This document shows, piece after piece, positions 36,232 through 46,107 of a DNA stretch of 64,000 bases. The notes beneath the pieces are model-generated. The model saw only the letters and a list, made by a program, of their open reading frames with translations, had not been told where the DNA came from and made no database searches. Position numbers and translations under genes: made by a program. Within the stretch, counting starts at the first letter, position 1, and each line of letters starts with the position of its first letter. The DNA comes from an uncultured Clostridia bacterium (lineage in GTDB: Bacteria > Bacillota > Clostridia > TANB77 > CAG-508): positions 186,001-250,000 of the forward strand of contig CAKPRG010000001.1 in NCBI GenBank assembly GCA_934182465.1. Direction: 5' to 3'.

Positions 36232-37101
36232 ATGGAATATACTAGCGAATCATTATCTGAATTAATTTTTCAAGTTATAAATAATATTTTAACAAAACTA
36301 TTTGCATCTCTTGATAAAACAATTTATTCTCTTTTAGATAATATTACATTTATAGATGAAAATATTTTAGAACAAGAAAATTTTAAAAAGATTGTTGGTG
36401 AAAATAGTTCTAGTGGTATTATTCTTATTTGCAATGCGCTATTACTTGGATTTTTTATATTTTATGGTATTCAATATTTAACTTCACATTTAACATACAT
36501 AAAAGTTCAAAAGCCTTCTCAGTTCATATTTAAAGCTATAATTTTTATCGCATTAATGAATTCATCTTTATGGTTTTGCAAAGAAATAATTTATATAATT
36601 TCGTTAATTACTAAAGCTATTAATTTACTCTCACAAGATTTGTTTAATATAGATATCAGTTTTACAGAATTTATCAAACATCTAAACTTTATTTTATATG
36701 AAGATAATTATAAGTTAGATATTTTCTCTTTTGATGGAATTGTTAAATCCTTTTCTTCTATTGGAATGATTTCTTTAATTTTTACATATTCATTAAGATA
36801 TCTATTAATTCAAATTTTTGTTATTCTTTGTCCTTTTGCTTTTCTAACACTGCTTTCTGATAACACAAAACATTTCTTCAAATCTTGGTTTAGAAACTTT
36901 TTGTCCTTGCTACTAATACAAATTTTATTATCAATTGTTTTATTAGTATCTTTTTCACTTATTGATATTAGTAATTTAGAACTTCAAAAATTACTCTATA
37001 TTGCATCAATCTATGCAATTACGAGATGTAATTACTTTATGAAAGAGCTAATTGGTGGAATTTCTTTTGATATAAAATCTAACATATCATCACTTAGATA
37101 A
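36232..37101 (+). CDS. VirB6/TrbL-like polytopic membrane protein
   Basis: A 289-residue protein with an N-terminal amphipathic part and about six hydrophobic segments (near 66-85, 97-120, 174-195, 196-212, 225-245, 250-265). The central segment RYLLIQIFVILCPFAFLTLL followed by KSWFRNFLSLLLIQ is typical of TrbL/VirB6-type channel proteins of Gram-positive conjugation systems. It is 8 nt downstream of the pilin-like gene and 14 nt upstream of the VirB3-like gene. Confidence 0.78.
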   Translation: MEYTSESLSELIFQVINNILTKLFASLDKTIYSLLDNITFIDENILEQENFKKIVGENSSSGIILICNALLLGFFIFYGIQYLTSHLTYIKVQKPSQFIFKAIIFIALMNSSLWFCKEIIYIISLITKAINLLSQDLFNIDISFTEFIKHLNFILYEDNYKLDIFSFDGIVKSFSSIGMISLIFTYSLRYLLIQIFVILCPFAFLTLLSDNTKHFFKSWFRNFLSLLLIQILLSIVLLVSFSLIDISNLELQKLLYIASIYAITRCNYFMKELIGGISFDIKSNISSLR

Positions 37102-37115
37102 TCGGAGGTGTATAA

Positions 37116-37436
37116 ATGAAATTTATTTTTCCTAAAAATTATACTTTTAAAACAAAACTTTTTGGCTTTATTGACTATTCTACTGCCATTTGTAATGGAA
37201 TTATAGCACTAATTATATATGCTTTATCTAATCTATTCTTTAATAGATTAAGCTACAAATTGTATTTCTTTATTTGTTTATATTTTCCTATTTTTTTATT
37301 TAGTATTATTTGTTTTCAAAGAGAAAATATCTTATCTGTATTAAAATATACTTTTTATTTTTTTAAAAATCGAAATATATATTTTTACAAGAAAAAGCAT
37401 TTTAACATTGATGAAAATTCTAAAAAAGATAAATAA
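37116..37436 (+). CDS. PrgI/VirB3-like membrane protein
   Basis: A 106-residue protein with two adjacent hydrophobic helices (about 25-45 and 50-69) following the motif FGFIDYSTAICNGI, and a basic C-terminus. This is the plan of PrgI/VirB3 proteins, which tie the VirB4 ATPase to the membrane channel. GGAGGTG precedes the start. In most Gram-positive systems virB4 follows directly; here the operon stops and the VirB4 homologue is 9 kb away. Confidence 0.75.
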   Translation: MKFIFPKNYTFKTKLFGFIDYSTAICNGIIALIIYALSNLFFNRLSYKLYFFICLYFPIFLFSIICFQRENILSVLKYTFYFFKNRNIYFYKKKHFNIDENSKKDK

Positions 37437-37451
37437 TATAAAGTTTTATAT

Positions 37452-38027
37452 TTATATATGAAATTTTTTCTGTAATTCTATCCATATTGCTTTTCCATTT
37501 AAGCAAACTACTACTATTAAATTTAATAATGTACAACCTAATGAAATAATGTTTAAAATAGCTCGTTCTTTAAATACTCCTATTATTATTAAATTACTTA
37601 AAATTCCTAAAGTTAATATTAGTATCTCATATATTGCATATTTAACATATTTTCTATATTTAATAATTGTAAGAATACACATTATTAAGTTTGAAACAAT
37701 TGTTACTATTGGAAATCCTATTAAAAAAGACCACTTTCTAAATCCAAATATTAAGTCTATAAAGAATAATAATATTAATATTTGGACTGTCTGCAAAGCT
37801 ACACTAGACGCTAGATTAATTCCTTTTTTTAAAGAAAACATTATTGTATTCCATGTATAAATTATACCAATTATTGCTATAATTGACCAATTAAATCTCC
37901 TTTGTAATGCATAATTTATAAGTAATAAAGTTATTGAAATAAATACAGTAACAATTATACTTATATTCATTAATGCTCTACTTTTCTTCACATTTTTTAT
38001 ATTTGGATATAACATTTTATACGCCAT
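37452..38027 (-). CDS. Polytopic membrane protein, possibly DUF6320-like
   Basis: A 191-residue protein with about six hydrophobic segments and short charged loops. It overlaps the end of the acyltransferase gene by 11 nt (start inside its last codons). I recall small membrane proteins called DUF6320 beside similar acyltransferase-hydrolase pairs in Clostridia, and assign it there only tentatively. It may anchor or supply a lipid-like substrate to its partners. Confidence 0.7.
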   Translation of the reverse strand: MAYKMLYPNIKNVKKSRALMNISIIVTVFISITLLLINYALQRRFNWSIIAIIGIIYTWNTIMFSLKKGINLASSVALQTVQILILLFFIDLIFGFRKWSFLIGFPIVTIVSNLIMCILTIIKYRKYVKYAIYEILILTLGILSNLIIIGVFKERAILNIISLGCTLLNLIVVVCLNGKAIWIELQKKFHI

Positions 38028-39282
38028 TCCCTTCCATTTCTACATTTATATTGTTTTCTTTAAAAAATTTTATCATATTATTTTCTACATTTCTTTTTTC
38101 TAATACAGAAGCTATTGAAAAAATTATTGTATTATCAACACAACATGCTGTGCATTTTATTTTTTCAACAGTTTCTGGTGCTATTAAAAAATAAACTTTA
38201 TCTATATATGGTTTGTATTCTGCTATAAAGCCTATTCTTCCTATACTAGATAATGTAGTTGTATTATATTTTCTTCTTTCTTTATATGCTATTTGCACAA
38301 CTTTTTTCTTTATAAATAACGGCACTATTCTCAAAAAAGGATTCATTCCTAATTTTACGTTTGTTGCTATTGTTTTTAATAATTCTTCCTCTTGTAACTT
38401 TGTTTTAAATTGTTCAATAACTGCTTTTAAAATATTGTCAAAACTTTTTTCCTTGTTTGCATATACATTTACATCTATATATGAAAAGAAATTTGATATT
38501 GTTTTAGATGGAAAATATTTTTTTAAATTTACAGGAACACTAATTTTTATTGGTCTTTCTTTATATTTGCTTTTCAATTGTTCTTGATAAATTGAATATA
38601 TTAATACAGCAGTTAAATATTGTGTTATTGTTGCTCCTTTAGATTTTGCTTGTTCTTTTAATTGTGTTGCATTTATATATTCATGTGTTGCTGCAACTAC
38701 TCCAGGTACTAAATCTCTACCTGTTAAAACATAAGCTTTTTTACCTTTTCCTTCACCTTTTAATTTTTTATTAAAATTTTGAATATAGCTATCTTTTGAA
38801 TCGTAATTTACTTTTCTTTCTTCGGCTTGTGAAATTCTTTTACTATCAAAATGAGCTATTTCAATATAATTATATGTAATTTCTTTTAGAAAATGTAATG
38901 CACTATTTCCATCAGTTAAACAATGAAAAATATCTAAATTAATTTTTTTATCAAAATATGTTATTCTAAAAAGATAATCATTATTTGCCGGTAAATCGAT
39001 ATATTTGCATGGATAATCATGTTCTTCTTCTATTACTACATTTTTAGGATTACTTTCAAAATAATACCAAAAAAATCCTTGTCTCATACGAACTTTAAAC
39101 AATTTAAACTTAATTAAACTTAATTTTACAGCTTTTTCTAAAATTTCTGGATTTATTTTTTCTTTTAATGTAATTGATATTCTAAAAATAGAACTATATT
39201 TTTTAGTTGAAGCTAATGGAAATAATTTAGCATAATTATCTAATTTTCTCCAAGATAAATTTTCTTTCCTTCTAAACTTCAC
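38017..39282 (-). CDS. Condensation-fold acyltransferase (alcohol acetyltransferase-like)
   Basis: A 421-residue CoA-dependent acyltransferase of the chloramphenicol acetyltransferase/condensation fold. The catalytic HxxxD motif is HCLTDG near residue 120. NLKKYFPSKTISNFFSY and a late SSIGRIGF stretch resemble the bridge region of alcohol acetyltransferases and PapA-like enzymes. It overlaps the hydrolase upstream and the membrane protein downstream, so the three are co-translated. It probably acylates a hydroxyl of a lipid, sugar or small alcohol. Confidence 0.82.
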   Translation of the reverse strand: MKFRRKENLSWRKLDNYAKLFPLASTKKYSSIFRISITLKEKINPEILEKAVKLSLIKFKLFKVRMRQGFFWYYFESNPKNVVIEEEHDYPCKYIDLPANNDYLFRITYFDKKINLDIFHCLTDGNSALHFLKEITYNYIEIAHFDSKRISQAEERKVNYDSKDSYIQNFNKKLKGEGKGKKAYVLTGRDLVPGVVAATHEYINATQLKEQAKSKGATITQYLTAVLIYSIYQEQLKSKYKERPIKISVPVNLKKYFPSKTISNFFSYIDVNVYANKEKSFDNILKAVIEQFKTKLQEEELLKTIATNVKLGMNPFLRIVPLFIKKKVVQIAYKERRKYNTTTLSSIGRIGFIAEYKPYIDKVYFLIAPETVEKIKCTACCVDNTIIFSIASVLEKRNVENNMIKFFKENNINVEMEGNGV

Positions 39283-40234
39283 TTTTTTTCACTTCCTTTA
39301 ATAAATTTACAATGTCTTTATATGTTTCTTCAGAAGCATATTGCTTTTTCTCTCTATATGTCATCCAAATATGTATTGCTTTTTCAGTTTCTCTAAAATC
39401 AATTTCTACATTTTCTTTTTTAGCTCTTTCAAAAAAATCACGAGCATCTGGATTTAATATATCATAAGTTCCTGTATATAAAGTTATATTTTTCAAATTT
39501 TTAATTGGTCCTTTTATCGGGTTAACTAAATAATTATCCATTCCATCTTGACCACTATATGCTTTTCCAGCTATTTTAAGTACATCTTTTATTAATGTTG
39601 GATCTTGCATTTGTAATTCTTTGGTAATTTTTGGATTATTCATTGTTACATCTAACCATGGTGATAGTAAAATTGTTTTATTTGGTTTTCTGCATTCTGT
39701 TTCTGAAAGTTTTTCTAATAATGCTAAGGCCATTCCACCACCTGCAGAATCTCCCATTAAAATTAATTTTCTATCTCCTAATTTAGCCAAAACATCTTTA
39801 TATAAAGGTTCTATCATTTCAAAAACTTCTTTATAAGTGTATTTAGGAGTAAGTGGATAATCTGGTAATATTAAAGTCATTCCAGTATCCGCTACTAAAT
39901 CTTCCAAAAACTTCCAATGTTTATATGTTGCTTCAATCACATAAGATCCACCATGTAAATAAAAAATCACATCTCCCATATTTGGTTTATTTTTTGGGTT
40001 TAAAATAAATACTTTTCTATTATGGTATTGCATTTCAATAACTGTATGTTTTTCTTTTACTGCTTTAGGTGCAATAGCTTGAATATCTATTACAAAAAAT
40101 AAACTTATAGTTACAAATGCCGTTAAAAATAACCAAAATAAATAACTTTTTAAAATTTCTATATTTATGAAAAATAAAATTGGTATTATTGCCAATAATA
40201 TAATTCCTAAAATTATTACATATCTTTTCTTCAT
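39272..40234 (-). CDS. Membrane-anchored alpha/beta hydrolase (HSL-like esterase)
   Basis: A 320-residue esterase. Two N-terminal hydrophobic segments (about 5-25 and 33-50) are followed by the oxyanion motif YLHGGSYV near 94, the nucleophile GDSAGGGMAL near 165, and a probable Asp and His in TYDILNPDARDFF and EKAIHIW. The HGG and GDSAGG motifs place it in the hormone-sensitive lipase group. It is first in an operon with an acyltransferase, a pairing suited to acyl transfer and removal on one substrate. Confidence 0.88.
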   Translation of the reverse strand: MKKRYVIILGIILLAIIPILFFINIEILKSYLFWLFLTAFVTISLFFVIDIQAIAPKAVKEKHTVIEMQYHNRKVFILNPKNKPNMGDVIFYLHGGSYVIEATYKHWKFLEDLVADTGMTLILPDYPLTPKYTYKEVFEMIEPLYKDVLAKLGDRKLILMGDSAGGGMALALLEKLSETECRKPNKTILLSPWLDVTMNNPKITKELQMQDPTLIKDVLKIAGKAYSGQDGMDNYLVNPIKGPIKNLKNITLYTGTYDILNPDARDFFERAKKENVEIDFRETEKAIHIWMTYREKKQYASEETYKDIVNLLKEVKKSEV

Positions 40235-40325
40235 ATTATCACCTATCTTTTCTTTGGAATTATATCAAAAAAATGTTAATATGTAAAATTCATTTTTAAT
40301 ATTGTATTTATGTACTTAAAATGAT

Positions 40326-40353
40326 ATAATCTTTTTGCTGTACAAAAGATTAT
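40326..40353. promoter_or_regulatory. Inverted repeat (possible operator) between the hydrolase operon and the dnaD-like gene
   Basis: ATAATCTTTT (40326-40335) and AAAAGATTAT (40344-40353), a perfect 10-bp inverted repeat with an 8-nt centre, overlapping a TATAAT (40351-40356) directed at the dnaD-like gene. Divergent promoters plus dyad symmetry suggest a regulator site. Confidence 0.55.
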
Positions 40354-40379
40354 AATATAATTAGATAGGGGTTTTTTTA

Positions 40380-41339
40380 ATGAAATTAGAGCAAAACGAC
40401 AAATCTCTTTTATTTTCTAGTACAGAGATTCCAGATATATTTTTTACAGAATATTTACCTTCAATGAATGGTGATTTCTTGAAGGTTTATCTTTATATAC
40501 TTTTTTTATCTAAATTTAATAAAGATATCAAAATTAATGACTTATCAAAAACTCTTGCTCTTCCATTTCCAACAATTCAAGATGCCCTTAAATATTTAGA
40601 AGAGCAAAATCTTTTAATTAAATTGCCTACAGGTTATAGTGTTTCAAACATTCAAGAAGTAGAGTTGTCAAAACTTTATTCTCCAAAAGTAACATCATCA
40701 CCTGAAGACTTAAAAAGAAATGCTATTAATCAAGAACGAGCAAAAGCTATTGAAAATATAAATGAACAATTTTTCTCTGGTGTAATGTCTCCTACTTGGT
40801 ATAGCGATATTGAATTATGGTTTAATAAATACAATTTTACAGAACAAGTTATGTTAGCATTATTTAGTTATGCTTTTGATAATAGAGCATTAAATAGAGG
40901 ATATATTCAAACTGTTGCTGACGCTTGGAGTCAAAATCATATCAGAACATTTGATGATTTAGAAGCTTATGAAGAAAAGAAAAACAAAATAAATAAACTA
41001 AAAAAATCTATAGCCCAAAAGCTTGGAATTACTAGAAATCTTACAACTTATGAAGAAGAATATATTATAAAATGGACACAAGAATACAATTATGATATGC
41101 CTATTATAGAACTAGCTCTTAAAAAATCTTCTTCTATGAATACTATAAGTTTCAATTACTTTGATAAAGTTATTTCCGATTGGCATTCAAAAGGATTATC
41201 AACAGTAAATGAAATTCAAACTTACCAAGCTTCTATAAAAGATAAAGATAAACGAGTAAAACAAATAGAACAAAAGACTTTAAATTATAACTATACACAA
41301 AGTACTTTTGATAACTTAGAATCTCTTTACGATAACTAA
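40380..41339 (+). CDS. DnaD-like primosome/replication initiation protein
   Basis: A 319-residue protein of the DnaD/DnaB (Gram-positive) group, which helps load the replicative helicase at oriC and restart sites. An N-terminal winged-helix region (NDLSKTLALPFPTIQDALKY, about 54-73) precedes two helical DnaD domains; the second ends with YFDKVISDWHSKGLSTVNEI, the YxxxIxxxW-type motif of DnaD proteins. The next gene is a DnaI-like loader 15 nt away. Both are transcribed against the direction of replication. Confidence 0.85.
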   Translation: MKLEQNDKSLLFSSTEIPDIFFTEYLPSMNGDFLKVYLYILFLSKFNKDIKINDLSKTLALPFPTIQDALKYLEEQNLLIKLPTGYSVSNIQEVELSKLYSPKVTSSPEDLKRNAINQERAKAIENINEQFFSGVMSPTWYSDIELWFNKYNFTEQVMLALFSYAFDNRALNRGYIQTVADAWSQNHIRTFDDLEAYEEKKNKINKLKKSIAQKLGITRNLTTYEEEYIIKWTQEYNYDMPIIELALKKSSSMNTISFNYFDKVISDWHSKGLSTVNEIQTYQASIKDKDKRVKQIEQKTLNYNYTQSTFDNLESLYDN

Positions 41340-41354
41340 TAACGAGGTAAATTA

Positions 41355-42374
41355 ATGGACAATTCTTTTTTAAAACAAATTTTAAATGAATATGATAAAA
41401 AACGTACCAAAGCAATATTAGAAGCTGAGCAAAGAAAAAAAGAATTATTAGATGTAAATCCAAAACTTGCAGAAATTGAGCAACAGTTATCTTCAATTTC
41501 TATTCAAGCAGCAAAATCAATTCTTATTTCTGAACCAGATAAAAAACAAAAATTACTAAAAGATTTAAAAAAACAAACTAATTCTTTATTAAAAGAAAAA
41601 AGTGCTTTTTTAAAACAAATTTCTAAAGATTCTTCATATCTTGATCCACATTTTGAGTGCAAACTGTGTAAAGATACAGGTTTTATTGAAAAAGATGGTA
41701 CTTCTTCAATGTGCACTTGTTTAAAACAAAAAATTTACGATATTGCATATAACAAATCAAATATCGGTAATTTGGAAAGAGAAAATTTTTCAACATTTAA
41801 CCCAAAACTTTTTTCCGACAAAGTAAATAAAGAACTATATAAATCTGAAATATCTCCTAGAGAAAATATTTTATTACTAAAAGAAAAAGCTGAAACATTT
41901 ATAGAAAACTTTGATGATATAAATGAAAAAAATCTTTTATTTACTGGAAATACTGGATGTGGAAAAACATTCTTAACAAATTGTATTGCAAATGAAATGT
42001 TAAAACAAGGAAAAAATGTTTTATATCAAACTGCACCTGTAATGTTAGACAATATTATAGATACAAAATTTGGAAAAGAAAATGCTAAATTTGATTTAAT
42101 AGAAAATGTTTTAACTGCTGATTTACTTGTAATTGATGATTTAGGAACAGAAACTTTAAATCATATTAAAGCTAGTGAACTTTTTACAATTATAAATACT
42201 AGATTATTAAATCAAAATCACAAAATTACTAAAACGATTATTTCTACTAACTTATCTATAAATCAATTATTTGAAACATATTCAACAAGAATTGGCTCTA
42301 GATTAGTTGGAAATTATAAATTCTTAAGATTCTTTGGTGAAGATTTAAGATACAAAAAAACAAAAAAAGATTAA
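41355..42374 (+). CDS. DnaI/DnaC-like replicative helicase loader
   Basis: A 339-residue AAA+ ATPase that loads the replicative helicase. An N-terminal coiled region is followed by a zinc cluster (CKLCKDTGFI, MCTCLKQKIY near residues 97-125) as in DnaI, Walker A TGNTGCGKTFLTN near 196, Walker B LLVIDDLGTE near 258 and sensor ISTNLS. It forms an operon with the DnaD-like gene. The replicative helicase dnaC/dnaB is not in this window. Confidence 0.9.
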   Translation: MDNSFLKQILNEYDKKRTKAILEAEQRKKELLDVNPKLAEIEQQLSSISIQAAKSILISEPDKKQKLLKDLKKQTNSLLKEKSAFLKQISKDSSYLDPHFECKLCKDTGFIEKDGTSSMCTCLKQKIYDIAYNKSNIGNLERENFSTFNPKLFSDKVNKELYKSEISPRENILLLKEKAETFIENFDDINEKNLLFTGNTGCGKTFLTNCIANEMLKQGKNVLYQTAPVMLDNIIDTKFGKENAKFDLIENVLTADLLVIDDLGTETLNHIKASELFTIINTRLLNQNHKITKTIISTNLSINQLFETYSTRIGSRLVGNYKFLRFFGEDLRYKKTKKD

Positions 42375-42420
42375 AAATAAAAAACTTGATTTGAAATACA
42401 AAATCAAGTTTTTTATTTTT
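42373..42420. terminator. Strong bidirectional terminator between the dnaI-like gene and gyrA
   Basis: A 20-bp perfect stem (42373-42392 with 42401-42420) around an 8-nt loop; A-rich on one side and T-rich on the other, serving both convergent genes. Confidence 0.92.
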
Positions 42421-42430
42421 TATTTAAGTA

Positions 42431-44866
42431 TTATTCTTCTGTATCTTCTGGTTCAACTGTTTCAATACTTACAACTTTTCCTTCATTAGTTCTCATTAAA
42501 GTAACACCTTGTGTTGCTCTACCTAATACACTAATTTCATCAACATTCATTCTGATAATTGTTCCTGTATCTGTAATTAACATTACATCTTCAGTTCCAT
42601 TTACTACACGAATTCCAACTAAGTCGCCTGTTTTTGGTGTTATTTTGTATGTAATAACTCCTCTACCACCTCTGTTTTGAACTCTGTATTCATCAGTTTC
42701 TGTTCTCTTTCCAAATCCATTTTCTGTAATTGCAAGTAGTGTTGATTTTGCTCCTGAAATGATTGGTTCCATTCCAATAACAATATCTTCTACATCTAAT
42801 CTAATTCCTATAACACCTTGTGCTGTTCTTCCAACTGGTCTTACATCTTTTTCATCAAATGTAATACATAGACCTTTCTTTGTAACTAAAACAACATTGT
42901 CTTGTCCATCTGTTAAACGAACATCTATTAATTCATCATCTTCTTTTAATGTAATTCCTATTAATCCAGTTGTTCTATTTGAATCATATTCTTTTAATGG
43001 TGTTTTCTTAATCAAACCATTCTTTGTAGACATTAAAATATATTTTCCATCTGCATAGTTTTGAATTGGAATAATTGCAGAAACTTTCTCTCCTGCATCT
43101 AAGTTTAATAAATTAACAATAGCTGTTCCTCTAGCTGTTCTTCCAGCTTCTGGAATTTCAAATCCTCTTAATCTATACATTTTTCCTTTATTTGTAAAGA
43201 ATAATATTGTATCGTGAGTAGATGCTGTAAATATTTCTTTTACAAAATCATCTTCTCTAGTTGAAATTCCTGTAATACCTTTTCCACCCCTTCTTTGGCT
43301 TCTATATGTATCTACTGGCATTCTTTTAATATATCCAAAATGTGTTAAAGCAACAACAACTTGTTCTTCTTTGATTAAATCTTCTACATCAAATTCACCT
43401 TCTGCTGCTGTTATTTTTGTTAATCTTTCATCTCCATATTTTTCTTTAATTTCAAGTAGTTCTTTTTCAATAATATCGTATACAAGTCTTTCATTACTTA
43501 AAACTTCTTTATAATATGCTATTAATTTCATTAATTCATTGTATTCTTCTTCGATTTTTTCTCTTTGTAAACCAGATAGTCTCTTAAGTTGCATATCCAA
43601 AATTGCTTGTGCTTGAATATCTGATAATCCAAATCTTTTCATTAATCTTTCTTTTGCATCATCATAAGATGAACGAATAATATTAATAACTTCATCAATA
43701 TTGTCTATGGCAATTCTTAAACCTTCTAATATATGTGCTCTAGCTTCTGCTTTTGCAAGTTCAAATTTTGTTCTTCTTACAATTACTTCTTTTCTATGAT
43801 CTATAAATACATCTAAACATTCTCTAAGTTTTAATACTTTTGGTTGTCCATTAACTAAAGCAAGCATTATAATACCAAAAGAATCTTGAAGTTGTGTATG
43901 TTTATATAATTGATTTAATATTACTTGTGGTCTTGCGTCTCTTTTTAATTCAATTACTACACGAACTTTATCTTTTCTATCTGATTCATCTCTAATTTCT
44001 GAGATTCCTTCTATTTTCTTTTCTTTTACTAAATTAGCAATATTTTCTATTAATTTAGCTTTATTAACTTGGTATGGAAGTGAAGATATAACTATTCTTT
44101 GTTTATTGCCAGACATTTCTTCAATTTCTGATTCACCTCTAACAATAATTTTACCTCTACCAGTTGTATAAGCTTGTCTAATTCCTTCTCTTCCCATAAT
44201 CATTGCACCTGTTGGGAAATCAGGACCTTTTATTATTTGCATTAATTCATCATCTGTTGTTTCTGGTTTTTCTATTACTCTTACAATTCCATTTATTACT
44301 TCTGTTAGGTTATGTGGTGGAATGTTTGTTGCCATACCTACAGCAATACCTGATGAACCATTTATTAATAATGTTGGTATTCTTGTTGGAAGTACAGTTG
44401 GTTCTTGAAGTCTATCATCATAGTTTGGCATAAAATCAACTGTATTTTTATCTATATCTGTTAACATTTGTTCTGAAATTTTAGCCATTCTAGCTTCAGT
44501 ATACCTCATAGCTGCTGCTCCATCACCATCTATAGATCCAAAGTTTCCATGACCATCAACTAACATATATCTCATTGAAAAATCTTGTGCCATTCTTACC
44601 ATAGCATCATAAACAGAAGCATCTCCATGTGGATGGTATCTTCCCAAAACAGAACCTACTGTATTTGCACACTTTCTGTAAGGCTTGTCTGATGTAATTC
44701 CATCTTCATGCATTGCATACAAGATTCTTCTATGAACTGGTTTTAGTCCATCTCTTGCATCTGGCAAAGCACGAGATACAATAACACTCATTGCATAATC
44801 AATATATGCAGTTTTCATTTCTTTCTCGATGTCTCTTTCAATTATTGTCTCTTCTCGTCTCTCCAT
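42431..44866 (-). CDS. gyrA: DNA gyrase subunit A
   Basis: An 811-residue gyrase breakage-reunion subunit. The N-terminal ARPDARDGLKPVHRRIL segment, the catalytic tyrosine in AAAMRYTEARM (near 122) and the quinolone-region sequence HPHGDASVYDAMVRMAQ are present, and the C-terminal beta-pinwheel includes the GyrA box QRRGGKGI near 535. Full length. gyrB is about 4.3 kb away, separated by the VirB4 module and an RNA locus; in most Firmicutes the two are adjacent. Confidence 0.98.
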   Translation of the reverse strand: MERREETIIERDIEKEMKTAYIDYAMSVIVSRALPDARDGLKPVHRRILYAMHEDGITSDKPYRKCANTVGSVLGRYHPHGDASVYDAMVRMAQDFSMRYMLVDGHGNFGSIDGDGAAAMRYTEARMAKISEQMLTDIDKNTVDFMPNYDDRLQEPTVLPTRIPTLLINGSSGIAVGMATNIPPHNLTEVINGIVRVIEKPETTDDELMQIIKGPDFPTGAMIMGREGIRQAYTTGRGKIIVRGESEIEEMSGNKQRIVISSLPYQVNKAKLIENIANLVKEKKIEGISEIRDESDRKDKVRVVIELKRDARPQVILNQLYKHTQLQDSFGIIMLALVNGQPKVLKLRECLDVFIDHRKEVIVRRTKFELAKAEARAHILEGLRIAIDNIDEVINIIRSSYDDAKERLMKRFGLSDIQAQAILDMQLKRLSGLQREKIEEEYNELMKLIAYYKEVLSNERLVYDIIEKELLEIKEKYGDERLTKITAAEGEFDVEDLIKEEQVVVALTHFGYIKRMPVDTYRSQRRGGKGITGISTREDDFVKEIFTASTHDTILFFTNKGKMYRLRGFEIPEAGRTARGTAIVNLLNLDAGEKVSAIIPIQNYADGKYILMSTKNGLIKKTPLKEYDSNRTTGLIGITLKEDDELIDVRLTDGQDNVVLVTKKGLCITFDEKDVRPVGRTAQGVIGIRLDVEDIVIGMEPIISGAKSTLLAITENGFGKRTETDEYRVQNRGGRGVITYKITPKTGDLVGIRVVNGTEDVMLITDTGTIIRMNVDEISVLGRATQGVTLMRTNEGKVVSIETVEPEDTEE

Positions 44867-44926
44867 TTATTAACCTCTTTTCTTATTACTTTTTAATAAA
44901 AATTACATAGTATAAACTACAAATGT

Positions 44927-44955
44927 ATTATATAAAAATCAGTACAAAAAAGCAA
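44927..44955 (-). promoter_or_regulatory. Promoter of gyrA
   Basis: Minus-strand TTGCTT (44950-44955) and TATAAT (44927-44932), 17-nt spacer; leader about 55 nt. Confidence 0.75.
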
Positions 44956-45021
44956 GAATTTTTGGTAAAAAAAGCACATTTTTTCGCTATTTTTTTGTAT
45001 ATTTTCTAAGATATTTCAGCT

Positions 45022-46107
45022 TTATATTGCTAGTTTTTCTGCAAGTATTTTTTCATTGTCTGTTATATTAAAATTTTTACCATTATTCTTTATTAAATTA
45101 TGCAAGTTCTCGATTTTTCTAGCTTGATTTATAGTATTTTCTAATGGAGTTATTTTATCTAAATACTTCTCTATATTTTTAAAATTACTTTCCATTCCAC
45201 TAAAATTTTGTTTTTCATAATTTTCTTGCCATTTATTACAATAATCTTGTAACTTCTCTGCAGATTTTATTTGGGAAACTAATTCTTCTTCTATTTTAGA
45301 ACTAATTGTTTTTAATATTGTATTTTTTCCTTGCTTTAATAAATTAGAAGTTCCTACTGTAATTAAACCTTTATTTTTTGCAAATTTAATAGAAAAATCT
45401 AACAAGTTAGAAATTCCATCTATTAATCCACCACTTTTTACTGCTGTTTGAATTTGAGAAATATTTTCAAATTCACCAGTAAAAATTCCTATCGCACTTT
45501 TTCCTAAGTTTAAACTTGAATCTATTACATTTTTTATACCAGCTTTTAATCCACTTTCAAAAATTGTATTTTTTATATCTATTACTTCATTTTCAATTAA
45601 ATCTGGTAAAGCTGCTTTTATTCCTATGTCCAAAGCTGAATTAATAACTTTTCCTAAATTACTTTCTAGGAAATTATTTTGTTTTTCCAATAAATTCGTA
45701 TTTTTACCATTTTCTATTTCGACATTATTTTTTATATCTAAAATTTCTTCCATTTGATATTCCTCCATTTTCTCTTCTTTTTCATATCTTTTTATAAATT
45801 CATTTTTTTCAAAAAAACATATATTATCTATTTCTAAATAATCATCTTTAATTTTTCCTTCATATAACACATAAAAAGCAATTTCATTATTCCTTTCTGC
45901 TATTTCATATAGCTTTTCAGAATTTTTTTTAAAAATTTTTTCATTAATTAATACTAGCTGTATTTCAGAATACTTTTCTAAAAATTCATCAATTGCTTCA
46001 ACATATAATATATCTCTTCCAACTATATCAAACTCTTCTAATTCAGCTATACTGTTTCTATATAAGTCATCTTCTAAAAATGTTATAACGCTTTTTCTAT
46101 TTTTTAT
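45022..46107 (-). CDS. Unrecognised protein of the VirB4 operon, apparently lacking a standard start codon
   Basis: The frame from 46107 would encode about 361 residues. The N-terminal about 95 residues (VITFLEDDLYRNSIAELEEF, DIVGRDILYVEAIDEFLEKY) resemble a small alpha/beta domain; residues about 155-360 are helical and Gly/Ala/Ile rich with charged coils. No family is recognised. The first standard start is a GTG at 45870 with no good ribosome site, cutting through the ordered domain. At 46107 an ATA follows AGGTG with a 5-nt gap and overlaps the virB4 stop (ATAA), exactly where ATGA coupling would be expected. An AUA start or a mutated ATG is likely. Confidence 0.65.
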   Translation of the reverse strand: MKNRKSVITFLEDDLYRNSIAELEEFDIVGRDILYVEAIDEFLEKYSEIQLVLINEKIFKKNSEKLYEIAERNNEIAFYVLYEGKIKDDYLEIDNICFFEKNEFIKRYEKEEKMEEYQMEEILDIKNNVEIENGKNTNLLEKQNNFLESNLGKVINSALDIGIKAALPDLIENEVIDIKNTIFESGLKAGIKNVIDSSLNLGKSAIGIFTGEFENISQIQTAVKSGGLIDGISNLLDFSIKFAKNKGLITVGTSNLLKQGKNTILKTISSKIEEELVSQIKSAEKLQDYCNKWQENYEKQNFSGMESNFKNIEKYLDKITPLENTINQARKIENLHNLIKNNGKNFNITDNEKILAEKLAI

